Assembly (NCBI GenBank): GCA_029449245.1
Contig: JANATF010000005.1
Span: forward strand, 1,612,001 to 1,676,000
DNA from: Mortierella alpina
Lineage: Eukaryota; Mortierellomycota; Mortierellomycetes; Mortierellales; Mortierellaceae
Reading direction: 5' to 3'
Length of the DNA: 64,000 nucleotides
Shown here: piece by piece, positions 48,182-59,125 of the stretch
How positions within the stretch are numbered: the first letter of the stretch is position 1
How the letters are laid out: each line of letters begins with the position of its first letter
Position numbers and translations under genes: made by a program
The notes under the pieces: generated by a model
Seen by the model: only the letters and a program-made list of their open reading frames with translations
What the model was told of the DNA's origin: nothing
The model's database searches: none

Positions 48182-50080
48182 GGTAAGTATTTCGGTCTAC
48201 GTTATCTTTAGGTGAAGAAGTGGGCTGTCTATAGAAGGAGCCGCTAGAGGAAATGCAGTGCAGTGAAAAGTAAAGGTATGAGAACTCATATTCATGGTAT
48301 GTTGAGGTTTGCAGAGTTGCTTAAGTACCAAAAAAAAATCAAGCTGGCGGTAAGGGGAAGGTCGAGAGACCTCGCGCGCAATGGATACCAATAGGATCAG
48401 GCAAGGAGGCTAAGGGATGAACAGTAAGTATCCTCGGTGCCATGACCTTTGTGGCAAGTAGGGTTCATAAGTCCTAACGTGATTACGGTAGGAAAGGTTC
48501 CTTGCGCACAGACATACGATCAAATCCGTTGTCTAGCAAATAACGCGGGTGCGGTCACCCACCATTCAATTCATTTTTTTTTTAACATGATCCATATAAC
48601 TTCTAATCTCGAAATTTCACCAAATACTCTTCTTGCGCGAATCCCAACGCCCACTTCATTTGGTCATTCGTGGCGATCGTGCTGCAAGGTTTAAAATTAC
48701 AAACGCTTCTTTTTGCCAAGGTTCAATGTCTTCGACTTCATGCAGGCATTGTCTCGCGTCTCGGGTCTTATGCTCTTCAAATCCTATGGCCAGCAGTTCG
48801 GATCCAATGGATTTGGTATTATAATGCCCAGGATTAAAGATTGATGACATTCTCGTTTGCATGTGAAATTGCCAAGCCTGGGCACGTCAGCGCTAGGACC
48901 ACCTCTGGCATACTGAGTCAAAAGGTGAGAACGCGCTTACATTGCTTAAGGACTGACTATCTAAACAGGCGACAGATCAAACTGACCAATGGATGTTGAT
49001 CGCTCTTGCACGAACAGGGTGGATTATGAATGTGAAAAAGCGTGGAATTATTATAGCGGGGCGCCTATGGACAGGGGCATTGGGCAAAGCATCAATGGGG
49101 CTCTCAAATTATTACTTGCTTGAAGTTGCCTCAAACTTCCCATGACTATTGTAATATTTGTCGGCCGAAGTTGAAAGCAGGGGCCGCGCTTTCGCTGTAA
49201 CGAGAGTGTCGTACGAGTCTTACTCTTGACCCCTGCGTTGCTTGACCATTCACATTCAATGAGTACTATCCTCCTTGCGCGCTAGGAAAAAAAAGCAACT
49301 TCCTGGCCCGTCACTACAGTAGATGATGATGTTGAAATGCAAGTGGGAAGGGGATGCCGTGCTCTCCCAAGTCTGTTGACGATAAAAACACTGATGTAAA
49401 GAAAGAGTTTCATCGGAGCCTTGGCCTAGTTTGGATCGGCCTGGAAAGGATAGACAGTGACCCATTCTTAGGATTGTCCGTTGGGCCGGCTCTTGTTCGC
49501 TTAGTGTTGCATGCGCGTGGTATCGGAGCTGAATATGGGCCATGCATGACGATATCATCATGGGTAAGCGAGGACCCCCCGTCGTGAGCGCATGCTACAG
49601 CAGCGTATCCTCTGTTTCTAGACACCGATTCCGCACGGACGGGCCACCATTCGGGCCGACAGGGGCACAAAAACATTAGACCATGCAAGTTTGTATTTAA
49701 TGGCCGTGCGTTCCGGACCCCCCGTTCTCGACCAAATATTTTTCGCCTTCTTGCACCGCTCAGCACATCATTTTCTCATCTAAAGGCCATTCTCGCAATC
49801 ACCCTCGGCTGCCCCTTCCTTGTTGCTTACTCCTCACGCTTCGCTAGAGCAAGGCTTTTGACTCCAACTCGCTTATATTCAAACTACTTTCATGCACATA
49901 CACACCTAAACATACGCTGCCGTTTGGTCGATCCACCCCCGTACCTATTGTTAAATTTTTCGTTCTCTGTGGCATCAAAGATAAAAACCCTTTCTCCTTT
50001 CCCTTCAAACCAGAAAAAAGAAGACTTCCACTCATTTCGTTCAGTAAAGCAACCTTATCAAAAACAACAAGTGGTTGATC
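48182..50080. promoter_or_regulatory. 1.9-kb divergent intergenic region (permease / F-box 2)
   Basis: Both flanking genes are transcribed outward. The region is of average composition with a T-run at 48574-48584. The last about 280 bases before 50081 are C/T-rich leader. Open frames on both strands are short and show no motif; I see no further gene or RNA. Confidence 0.45.
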
Positions 50081-52873
50081 ATGTCCAACTGCGACCCACT
50101 CCGCATTCCAGAAATCCTCCGCTTGGTACTTTGCTACCGCCATATCCTGCAGCCTATCGATTTGGCAACAACGAGCCTCGTCTCCCGAACTTGGTACTTG
50201 TATTCAACTGAAGCTCTCTGGCAGGAGGTCGAACTCAATGGAGAGTCGTTGACCGATCTCCACTACGAGGACCTTTTCAAGCAACTTACAAAACACGGTC
50301 ATTTCACAACGACGTTGGTGCTGAAAGAATGTGTAAGTATTCATCACTTCCCACGCTCTCTTCTCTATCTTACTTTCGTTTTCTCTTCCACCGACCCTAC
50401 GGCACGTTCTGGCGGGGCTGCTTGAATGTTGGGGTGTCATGCGGGGATCATAGGTCCCCATTTTGCGTGGTTGCTACTGCCTGTTTTTTTTTACTGACAT
50501 GCGCCCGATTGTCTCCATGTGTCTCTGTATGTTTATCCATTGCACAGACAGACTGCAGACCAACTCCGTCATTCTTCTTTTTAAAGTTGAGTTGACTTCA
50601 ACCTAAAACATAACTAATGGTTTTCGCTCTGTCTGCATTCACACGGACTCCTCCTTTAGGATTCTGATCGGCCCCGGCTCAACGCGCTGCTTCCGACCAT
50701 GCCTAATCTGCAGGCCATCCTCATCGACCGGGCTGCGCTCTACAACCGTGCATCCCCAACCGTTCTGCTCTCGCTCGAACAGTACTTGTGCTTCTCCAGC
50801 ATGCGATACCTAAGCCTACCCTTTATCAGCAATTCAGGAAGTGGGATCGAATCACTGCTCAGGATCTGTGCGTCTGCATATGAAGCACGACATCTGGACC
50901 TTGTTGATAGTGAGATTGACGACGCTGCCCTTGCCGCTATCGCGCTCTCATGTCCAAAGCTCAAATCGTTAGACCTGTCCAGGAACGAAATGATCACCTT
51001 TCGTGAATTTCTGAGCCCGGCAAGCCTGGACGCGACTAACGAAATGCAGACGGAGAGTCGGGCTCAGGCGAATGGGCCTTCGGCGTACACGCAAGGAGGA
51101 GCAACAAACGACCCCTTTTCCAGTAGCACTGTTGCTCATTTGAGCTTTGATTCTGTGTCCACCCCTTATTCATCAACATGTCTACAACAACAATATCATC
51201 AACAACAGCAACAGCAACAATGCACATCACTGCAGGCTCATTATCAACGCCCACTAAGTGTTTCTGACCACACTCAGCAATGCCCTGCTCGGTCGACTCT
51301 ACTAAAAGAGGACGTGCCATTTATGCACCTCGAAGAACTCAGCTTGGTCTTTTGCTTTGGAATCGCCAACACTGAGTTCCAGACACTCTTTCGATCTTTT
51401 CGTCACAAGAGCTTGAGATCTCTCAATCTCCAGTTCACCAACATTGAGGATTCTGCACTCGAGACTCTAGCAACATCATTGCACCCTTCAACGTTGTCAG
51501 AGGGCGACGCGTGTGGGGGGTTGATCAGTATCAATCTCAGTTACTGCAACAAGATCACCGCTCGAGGGATCCAGGTTCTCGTGGAGGGGTGTCCGCAATT
51601 GCAAGAACTCGAATTTCTGAGTTGCGACCTTGTTTCGGCAGAGTGCTTCCGCGGCCAACGGCCCTGGGCCTGCACAAAGTTGAGGCGGCTCGAGTTTACT
51701 TTCCATCCGAGAGTATTGTTCACAAGGCCCCAACAGGAGGAGGAAGAGGAGGTGCAAGCAGTACACGAACGTGAGAGTGAAGGCGAGCATGAAGAAGGGG
51801 AGGGTGTAGAGGTACATGACCAGGAGTATGCAGAATCAGGAGATATCCCCTCGCAGGCACTCTATTCAGATCCACTTCAGCTGCAGTCCAAAACCTTCAG
51901 CATAGAACGCCCACAGCCAGAAGAGCACCAAGAAGATCAGATGGATACCTCCTCTTTGTACAATGTACACCAGCAACTACTACTACAACAACTACAGCAA
52001 CAGCAACAACAACTTCCACAGCAAGAGCCGCAGGGGCATGACCAGCAGGAGCATTGCAATACCAGCATCATGCGCACCATCAACAAAAAGGACCTTTGGT
52101 CGTACGAACAAGAGTCTGTGCAGAGTGACTACCATGCCATGTTTAAACAACTCAAGTGTCTCAAAGCCCTTCGTTCGCTGCACATCTACAACAGCCCTGC
52201 CCTCAACAGCAGCGCCAATCCTGGCGACCCCTATCAGGAAGGAGCAGCTGCCCCCTGGATGCCCGATGGTGCCTTCTTTATTGATAGCCCGACCGTGGAT
52301 ACAACCTCAGCGCAATCTTCAGACGCTTTGGAGCATGAGTCCCTGACCGACGGCGCTAATTCGAACTCGCCTTCAAGTTTTGGTTTTCAAGGAGCAGAGG
52401 ATGGAACCGGCAGTAGTAGCGTCAGTAGGGGTGAGGAAACCGACGAGAGTCATCCGCAGGAGGAGCCGTCTTCGGACAACGGGGAACAGTTAAATGGCAG
52501 TGGTAGCAGCAGCAGCAGCAACAGCAATAGCAACCACGAAGAGACGTCTCCTCTCTCAATCCGCCCCCGCCTCTTGCAAGGATCATCCACAGCAACGGTC
52601 ACCGTAGCAGCGGTCGCATCGCCCGTGCACCCATTCTCGCTCAGGACAGGGCTCAAGGCTCTGGAGCGACTGACCCAACTTGAGAGTTTGACGCTCTATG
52701 AGCGATCCAACATCCCATTCGGCTCAGCCGAGGCTCGATGGATCAGCAAAGCGTTCCCTCAGCTATCATTGCTCCAACTGCGAGGAGCTATCGAGATCTC
52801 GGACGCAGTTTTGGGTCGAATGACAGCCAAGCGGCCAGATCTAAAAGTTCAAGTGTGCTCACTGTTCGAGTAA
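50081..52873 (+). CDS. F-box / leucine-rich-repeat protein 2 with glutamine-rich inserts
   Basis: Probable SCF substrate receptor. Two exons, 50081-50332 and 50660-52873 (327-nt intron, phase 0 at LKEC/DSDRP), give 821 residues. The N-terminus fits an F-box: DPLRIPEILRLVLCYRHIL...LATTSLVSRTWYLYS. LRR-like segments appear at about 145-190 (ARHLDLVDSEIDDAALAAIA, KLKSLDLSRNEM) and 280-420 (EELSLVFC, LRSLNLQFTNIEDSAL, INLSYCNKITARGIQ). More follow at the C-terminus (LESLTLYERS, LSLLQLRGAIEISDAVLG). Between them lie about 320 low-complexity residues: Glu-rich, then Gln-rich tracts (51960-52025, and an earlier one at 51185-51225) and poly-Ser from AGC repeats at 52500-52530. The layout matches F-box protein 1, but the sequences are not close. 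Confidence 0.88.
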
Positions 52874-52961
52874 ATGAGTTGATGTAGACTGTGGTGTTAT
52901 CCCACCGGGGTACAGTGTTTTTTTTTTTTTTGTTATTTAACAAGACTATCGTGGACAGAAA

Positions 52962-55529
52962 CTAAGGAGCATGGTCAGCGGCACGGCCGTTGGCATATCC
53001 AGAATGAGCACTGCTGCTGCTACTCGTGCGCTCGTGATAGTACGGTCGTGAATGTCCGTAAGGGTGGTAAGAGGACGAGGACGATGTTGGCGGAGGAGAG
53101 CCTCTGCGTGGCACGGACGACAATCCTGACGAAGAAGATACAGAGGATGCAGAAGAGTTATGATGACGGTGATGGTGGTGTGGTGGCGGTACTGCCGCTG
53201 TGTCTGCAGCCGGGCCTGTTGGGATGGCGGGCTCGTAATAAGAATGTGAATGGGGCGCGTGGTAGCTATGCTGGGAATGCGACGGCTGAGAGGTTTGGAG
53301 AGGATAGTGAGAGCGAGATGAGGTTGGGTGAGGATGGGAGTGGTCAGTGCGCCGCGCGGGTGGAGGTGGCGGATGAGGGTGGCCGTTGTGATAGAAATCA
53401 GGGGTGGACGATGTCACTGACGACGCTGGTCCTTGCGGCGCTGGCTTTGACAGAGGTGTTATGGCATGCACTGTGGGTCCCGCCACAGATACGGTCCCCT
53501 CTGGGCTCGTCAACCGCTTGACACCCGCAGCATTATCATGATCCATGGGTGATGTTGGGCCATCTACAGACAGCTGAGAAGAAATTGCTGGTGTTGTTGG
53601 CGATGGCAAGGCTGATGTCTGCGACGGAGTGGAGGTTTTGGACTTGAAAATGGCGGGCGAAGGTAAGAACCGATCAAACTCGAGGATCCAGGGGTACCCG
53701 GGCAAGTACTTGTCATTTTCGCTCTCCATGTCCTCGTAATCGACGTCCTCAATGTCTGCGACCTCGTCCCAATATTGCTCAAACTCTGCCCCTGGATCCT
53801 CGTCCGAAGGCCGAATCCAGATCTCCTCCCGTATCCTCTTGTGCTATTGAGAAACAAAATAACATGCTGCGTGAGTTGAATGAAAGAAAGGGAGAACATG
53901 CTGAGGCTAAAGCGAGCTGCAGTCCAAACTGTACCCGTTCTCGATCTTCGTCCATTCGCTTCAAGATATCGTCCTTTGTAAATCCAGTCTCCGTCGTCAT
54001 TGGTGCGTTCGCCCTATTAATGGTCGATAATCAATCATTAGATTCCTGTTCCTAGAGCAACAGCAGATGCATCCGTCTGTTCACAAAGGAGTCGTTTGCA
54101 TTGATACACGAAGTACTTTACCCAAGTTCTCTTGACAAAAGCGGCTCCTCGACTGTATCAATCACGCTTCCCGGAAACAACTTCTTATTCCTCCATGTCT
54201 CCAGTATCTATAAATACGACGCAAGAAAATGAACGAGTCGTTAACACCGACGATCTCGGCCTGAGCATTTTCACGATCGTCGGCCAAAACTGAAGCGAAA
54301 TAGTCGTTCCTGTAGCTTACCTTTTTAGTTCCAGCAACGTTGACATTGCCTTTTGGGCCACTTGGTGTGACGCAATCAATGATATTAGCCAAGTTCCTTT
54401 GGATGAGTTCCGTGTAACCGGGAAATCCTGCCTTGTGGCTCTGATGGCAGATGGAGTCGAGGACGTAAAATATGTTCATCCGCGCGTTGATCGACGAAGT
54501 CTAGGGATAACGAAGGGGCGGTTGGTAACGATACGAGAGAAAGCAGAGTTGTTCCAGTAGAGTATGAAAGGGAGCAGAGCGTGAGAAGAAGATCAAGGAC
54601 AGTCAATTGCGTAGAGAAGGTGATAGAAACAGAGTGAAGGTCATTGATTGTCGGCACGGGGTGTGCAATCGACGCGATCCTAGGCGATTCCTCGTGTTTA
54701 GTCGTGAGCTGAAGCAGCAAAGGTGAATGGGTAGGGTCGTGGGTAAAGTTGAGCGAGAGCTAGGCGAAGGAAGGGGTGATCGCAAAGAAAAGTGGAGCAA
54801 CGTTCTATCTTGCCCATACGCTACACCTAGGGATATGGATCGTTCGTCGGCAACCGGTTTATATCGATAGATGACAGTGCTCTTTTTTTTTTTTTTTTTT
54901 TTTTTTGGTGGTTCTTTCTCCTCACTCACTCTCGAAGGGGTTTGTTACCCAGGTGGCTGCTGTCCGCCGGCAAGGGTCTCGTATTTGTTTTATTATCAAG
55001 ACGAGAAGGGAAAAATGAAGGGCACACGGCAACAAGAAAACGAACACGGCTCGTGTAAAAAGTGTGGTCTCCGCAAGCAAGCCATTGAAAAGTAAGAAGG
55101 GCGGAAGAAAGAAAAACTGCCAGTGGTTGGTGAGCCGACCCTCGGGCGCCAGAACAGTTCCTGAGGACGTTCAATACTCTTTTTCGCTATTCCTGTATCT
55201 GCCAAGCGCCGTCCAATTTTTTTTGTCCATGAAAGTCTTTCTGTCGCTCTGCAGAGGGTATCACGGAGAGTGGGGGTTTGCGCCCAAACGAGTCCATAAA
55301 GATCTCGCAGGCAAGATGGAATACTACAGTGCCATTCATTCTCAGTTCTCTTCAAGATTGGTTTTCTCACCTGTTCCAGTTCCTCAATGATGCAGCTGTA
55401 AAGGTCCTCGTAGAGATTCCGGTTCCGCATCGCAAAGTTCCCAACTTTTTGAATCGAGTGCTGCGATGCATTGAGCTTGCCCAGGAGACCCAGGAACTCT
55501 AGACGCGCCTCGAATGGATCAACCTCCAT
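52962..55529 (-). CDS. CTK3: CTD kinase subunit gamma (Ctk3), CID-domain protein
   Basis: Third subunit of the CTDK-I complex that phosphorylates Ser2 of the RNA polymerase II CTD (family knowledge). Five exons: 55529-55371, 54500-54321, 54207-54122, 54013-53935 and 53843-52962, giving 461 residues. The N-terminal CID-like helical domain begins MEVDPFEARLEFLGLLGKLNA, with NASQHSIQKVGNFA and INARMNIFYVLDSIC conserved. The motif DRERHKRIREEIW is formed across the exon 4/5 junction, followed by the acidic EQYWDEVADIEDVDYEDM. The last about 230 residues are a Ser/Pro/His/Tyr-rich tail, unusually long next to yeast Ctk3. Intron 1 is 870 nt, the longest in the window, and includes a T24 tract at 54883-54906. 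Confidence 0.92.
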
Positions 55530-55940
55530 CTTGATTGCATGCGTCTCTAGTCGGGTGGGAGGCGGATAGTTCGGGTTGCTGTGTCCAGGGGATGATCTCG
55601 TTGCAGACGGACAGTCGAGTTTTAGCCCTGAGCCGGCCTTTCTGGTCTGTTTCCACAGCTGTGGCAAGAGAAGAATATGGCGATGATGTTCTCCTTCTTC
55701 CTTTTTCTCTTTTCTCTTCTAAGTGGGTTGGTGGGTTGGCTGGACTGGACGGAGCTGGACAGGACACTGGTTGCAAGGAGGGGTGGGAGACAAAAAAAAA
55801 GAGCTGGAGGAAGACTGGGTGCATCACAAGATGCTTCACGGCCAACAACGGTGGATAGGGAAAAAAAAATCGGAAGAAGGTGGCTTGGCATCGTCACAGC
55901 TGTCAAGACTGGCAAAGAGCTCTATCGTGAGCACGGCATA
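55530..55940. other. CTK3 upstream region
   Basis: Purine-rich on the plus strand near 55790-55880, so CT-rich for the minus-strand CTK3 leader. Short frames on both strands look like chance. No RNA gene is seen. Confidence 0.4.
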
Positions 55941-56775
55941 CTTGGCCAGAGACAAGACCCTTTTTCAGACTGTCAAAGAGCCCATGCCCACTCTCAATCA
56001 ACGAGTAGAACGAGACCTTGAAATGGCTCCCTGCGGCTCCTAGGCAGTGTCGCATGATGGCTTGAAGAGTGGATTTGTCGTCTGGAACAAACCGTAAGGC
56101 GTGAAATGCGTTCAGCGCTTGATACATCAGATAAGGATCCGAGCTGGTTTGTAGTCCCGAGAGAAACCGCGGCCTGGGACTCCCGCTCCTCAACATGAGG
56201 TAGATCTTTGACCTCGTGTTCTGGCTCTGCCGTTACATCTACGAGGCGCGAGACAGCCAAGGTTAAATGATACTGATGTTCCGACGACTGCTGATGGGTG
56301 TCTCCAAGGCGTTTCTCAGGATGTTCAAGATCTTGACAAAGATCACCGGCGTCAAGATACGTCGGCGCGGCGCACTGAACTGGCTGAACGAGACCTTGGA
56401 GCAGATCAACATCTTGAAGAACGGACTCTTGAAGCTCCGCAGTGGACCAATTGATTGGCTTGCGCTAATACGCCTGATCGAGAACTGAGTCAAGGAGAAC
56501 GACTGCAGATGCAGCGACTTGAGCCTTGACAGCATTCTTGATGGATTTCTCAACAATGCGTGATCCCAACCAGAGGAGGTGCTCTTGTTTGATTGGACTC
56601 TGTTCAATGGCTTTGACCTATTCCTGCTCGGTATAATCGGACGGCGTGGTCCACAACGCTTCGATTCTGAGATCTGAGGCACTCTCGAGACCTTCACGGT
56701 GTAAGGAAAAAGGCATGCTCCTCGGGAGGAAGGTAAAAAGCACAAGGCGAGCTGGGATGGGCTGTCGTTGCACGC
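55941..56775 (-). pseudogene. Decayed N-terminal fragment of a Mortierellaceae STAND (Arm-like/NACHT) family gene
   Basis: Read 5' to 3' on the minus strand, three frames carry in order the signatures I recall for the Arm-like N-terminus of a large Mortierella STAND multigene family. These are SQLALCFLP (about 56750), VKAIEQSPIKQEHLL (about 56590), QDVDLLQGLVQ (about 56430), HQQSSEHQYHLTLAVSRL (about 56270) and SSDPYLMYQALNAFHALRF (about 56110). Last comes GLFDSLKKGLVSGQ (about 55950). The frame shifts between these blocks, with stops at about 56640 and 56460, so no intact product is possible. The NACHT ATPase and the downstream repeats are absent. Family STAND proteins are thought to act in non-self recognition (inference). 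No promoter or splice set rescues it. Confidence 0.6.
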
Positions 56776-57313
56776 GTCAAGTTTCAGTAATGTGATTCCA
56801 GTGGATGTTTTGGTCACTCAAACGAGCCTCAGCGTTGCAGATTGTGGACAGTGACCCAGATCCAGAGCTGCTGAATTTGAGACTGTAAACTGCTAAGGTG
56901 ATGTCGGTGCTAGCCTTAACATAATGTTTGGTTGGCCGAAAGAGGTTCCGAATTAGGTCCCGCTTTTGGGTTCATTGGGGCGAGATGGATCGTCGCCACC
57001 GGAAGCCCAGATGGCTTGCTGAGACGACACCATTGCGGCATCATGACTAACAGTTGGATCATGGGCGGCGTCAATGACCTGTTTACAGATCACCTGGTGC
57101 CGGGTGATGAAGCGTTGGGCGGATTGCTAATAGCAGTTGTCTTGATGCTGCATCCAATGCAATAGAAAGAATACGGTTAGCGCCTGCTTTGAGCGAATGA
57201 AGATAGGGCTGAGCAATGCTACGAGTTGCTCGGAAAAATGTAATCTTACAGAGGGAGTAAAAATAAGATCTCACACCCGCGTAAGAATATACGATACCCC
57301 CAGAGGGCTGTGA
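56776..57313. other. Relic sequence between pseudogene and TIR element
   Basis: Contains short chance frames only. At 57239-57293 a stretch resembles the right arm of the adjacent inverted-repeat element (GTAATCTTAC followed by an AAAA run and GTAAGAATA), suggesting an older or nested related copy. Confidence 0.35.
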
Positions 57314-57375
57314 GATGGTATTCTTACACCCCCTTTCCTCCGTAAGATTACTGCCACCGGGCATTCTTACACCCC
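57314..57375 (+). repeat. Left inverted-repeat arm
   Basis: Begins GATGGTATTCTTACACCCC and ends GCATTCTTACACCCC, with GTAAGATTACTGCCACCGGG in the middle. It pairs with the reverse complement of 57951-58012. Confidence 0.8.
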
Positions 57376-57950
57376 ACGTTGGCAACTTTTTATGGTAGGA
57401 AACGAACGGGAAAAAGATGTGGGTCCACGCCGACCATACACCGTTGCGTACATGTTAATTGTCACTGGATAGATCTAATGTTGGATTGATACATGGATGA
57501 AGTCGTTGCCATGAGGTGATAGCGAATGATCATATTCAGGCGCGTGTCCTAGCCTCTGTATGATTGATCATGATGCTAACCCATTAGAGATTCGGGCCAG
57601 TACCTAAGTAACATGGGTGCCTGATGACCGGATCCTCAGAAACGTGTCTCTGGTTCTTGTCTTTGTGATGACAAAGGTCTATGATGGTACTCAAAGTCAT
57701 GCTTATAGTTATGACTCTTTGAACCATCTAGGCAAGCAGTTTCCTTGCTTTCGAACGCAGTCGTCTTTGTTTAGGTGTCTTCGATAGACGCGTTGGTATC
57801 TCTATAAATTACTGCTCGACCATGGTGAATATTGTACACCACTGTAAGATCTTACATTTATTAGAAGACTAGCTTGTGCTGGTTGCCAGTATTTATATAA
57901 TGTGCCTTTATGTAGTAGCCGCCGCAGGCCGTGATGTCTTTTAGTGACCA

Positions 57951-58012
57951 GGGGTGTGAGAATACCCGGTGGCAGTAATCTTACGGGAGAAAAGGGGTGT
58001 AAGAATGCCATC
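57951..58012 (-). repeat. Right inverted-repeat arm
   Basis: Its reverse complement starts GATGGCATTCTTACACCCC and ends GTATTCTCACACCCC, matching the left arm over the full 62 bases with about six differences. Confidence 0.8.
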
Positions 58013-58711
58013 TTCAAAGAGCAATATGAGGATCTGTCGGCTGCGAATACCCGTTTGTGCAACACCAACTCTGCTGTGTCCTTGTCCTGTCCAATTTGGC
58101 AATCCTATGGGAGCGGCGCGCGGTCGAAACTGTCACCAGCATTTGTTGAACCGCAGTTCGGAGTATTGGTCCGTGCAGAATTGACAGAAAAGCAGGATTC
58201 TTAGCACCGGCGATCCCGCGGATTCAGGCACCAGACGCACTGTTGTTCTCTTGATCCTTTGTTAACACTGAACAGAGAGGGCTAAGAGATTCGCTCTGCT
58301 CTCCACTCATTCGCTCTGAACTTGTTTGAGGTCCATAGGATCCACGCCCCTTTTCTTCAAAGCACAGTTCTTATTGTCCTTTTGAGCTCCTAATCTGCAG
58401 ACGATCTATCAAAACCAGACTCTCAGTCACTCTGACGATGTTCAAAACCGTCAAGGTGTCCAGGGCGCACGACGTGGACGTGGTCTGGATCGCGCCCCAG
58501 GCGGCCGGGACAGGAAAGGTGGGAACCTCCCTCCCCCCAAACCTCGGCCGCATAGTATGTTAGTATTGGGTGTTTGATAACAGAGTCGATGGTTCATAGC
58601 ATGCAAACAGGGAAACTGGGAATGAATGCACTTACCTCTAAAATCCTCTATGCGGCGCAAGGGTTCTTTTTTCTCTCCACCGCCCTCCCAACTTCCCTCC
58701 CTGCCCTCCTT
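58013..58711. other. Unassigned region
   Basis: No gene recognised. A plus-strand ATG at 58438 opens a 41-codon frame (MFKTVKVSRAHDVDVVW...) that looks codon-like and could be an orphan first exon, but nothing downstream continues it. Confidence 0.3.
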
Positions 58712-59125
58712 AACATACTGCCGACTGGTCAGTATGTTGAGTTTTTTAGAGAGGTTCTCTCCTCCTGCCCCTCCTTTTCTATAGCGGCGGCGAACTCGCT
58801 GAGTTTTCGTGGTGGTTAGAGTGCTGGCCTTCACTGCGTTTTTTAGAGTGGTTCACTCCACTCTCCCCCGCGTGTATAACCAACTGCCAGTCGGGACAGC
58901 TCGTTGCTTTTTTTAAAGAGGTTCTATTCCTCCTGCTCTCATTTCTATAGCGGGCGGCGAACTCGCTCTCCCCCTTGCGAATAACCAACTGCCAGTCGGG
59001 ACAGCTCGTTGCTTTTTTTAGAGAGGTTCTATTCCTCCTGCCCTCATTTCTATAGCGGGCGGCGAACTCGCTGAGTTTTCGTGGTTGTTAGAGTGTTGGC
59101 CTTCACTGTGGTTCACTCCACTGCC
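58712..59125. repeat. Complex cluster of about 105-bp tandem and interspersed repeats
   Basis: The block ATAACCAACTGCCAGTCGGG...AGAGGTTCTATTCCTCCTG...GCGGGCGGCGAACTCGCT occurs at 58876 and again at 58981, 105 bases apart. A partial third version starts near 58742. The following block GAGTTTTCGTGG...TTAGAGTG.TGGCCTTCACTG occurs near 58800 and again near 59070. The cluster begins with a 9-bp-arm hairpin, AACATACTG/CAGTATGTT, at 58712-58738. Confidence 0.75.

Larger units (their letters stand above)
57314..58012. mobile_element. Non-autonomous inverted-repeat element, 699 bp
   Basis: Bounded by two 62-bp inverted repeats, 57314-57375 and 57951-58012, which match at about 56 of 62 positions by eye. 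Each arm itself has ATTCTTACACCCC-like sequence at both ends. The interior has no meaningful open frame. I could not identify a target-site duplication or place it in a transposon superfamily. A MITE-like element or a foldback element both fit. Confidence 0.6.

Noticed and set aside
56267-56488. Plus-strand 73-codon frame
   Set aside because: It is antisense to the STAND pseudogene, whose blocks read on the minus strand.
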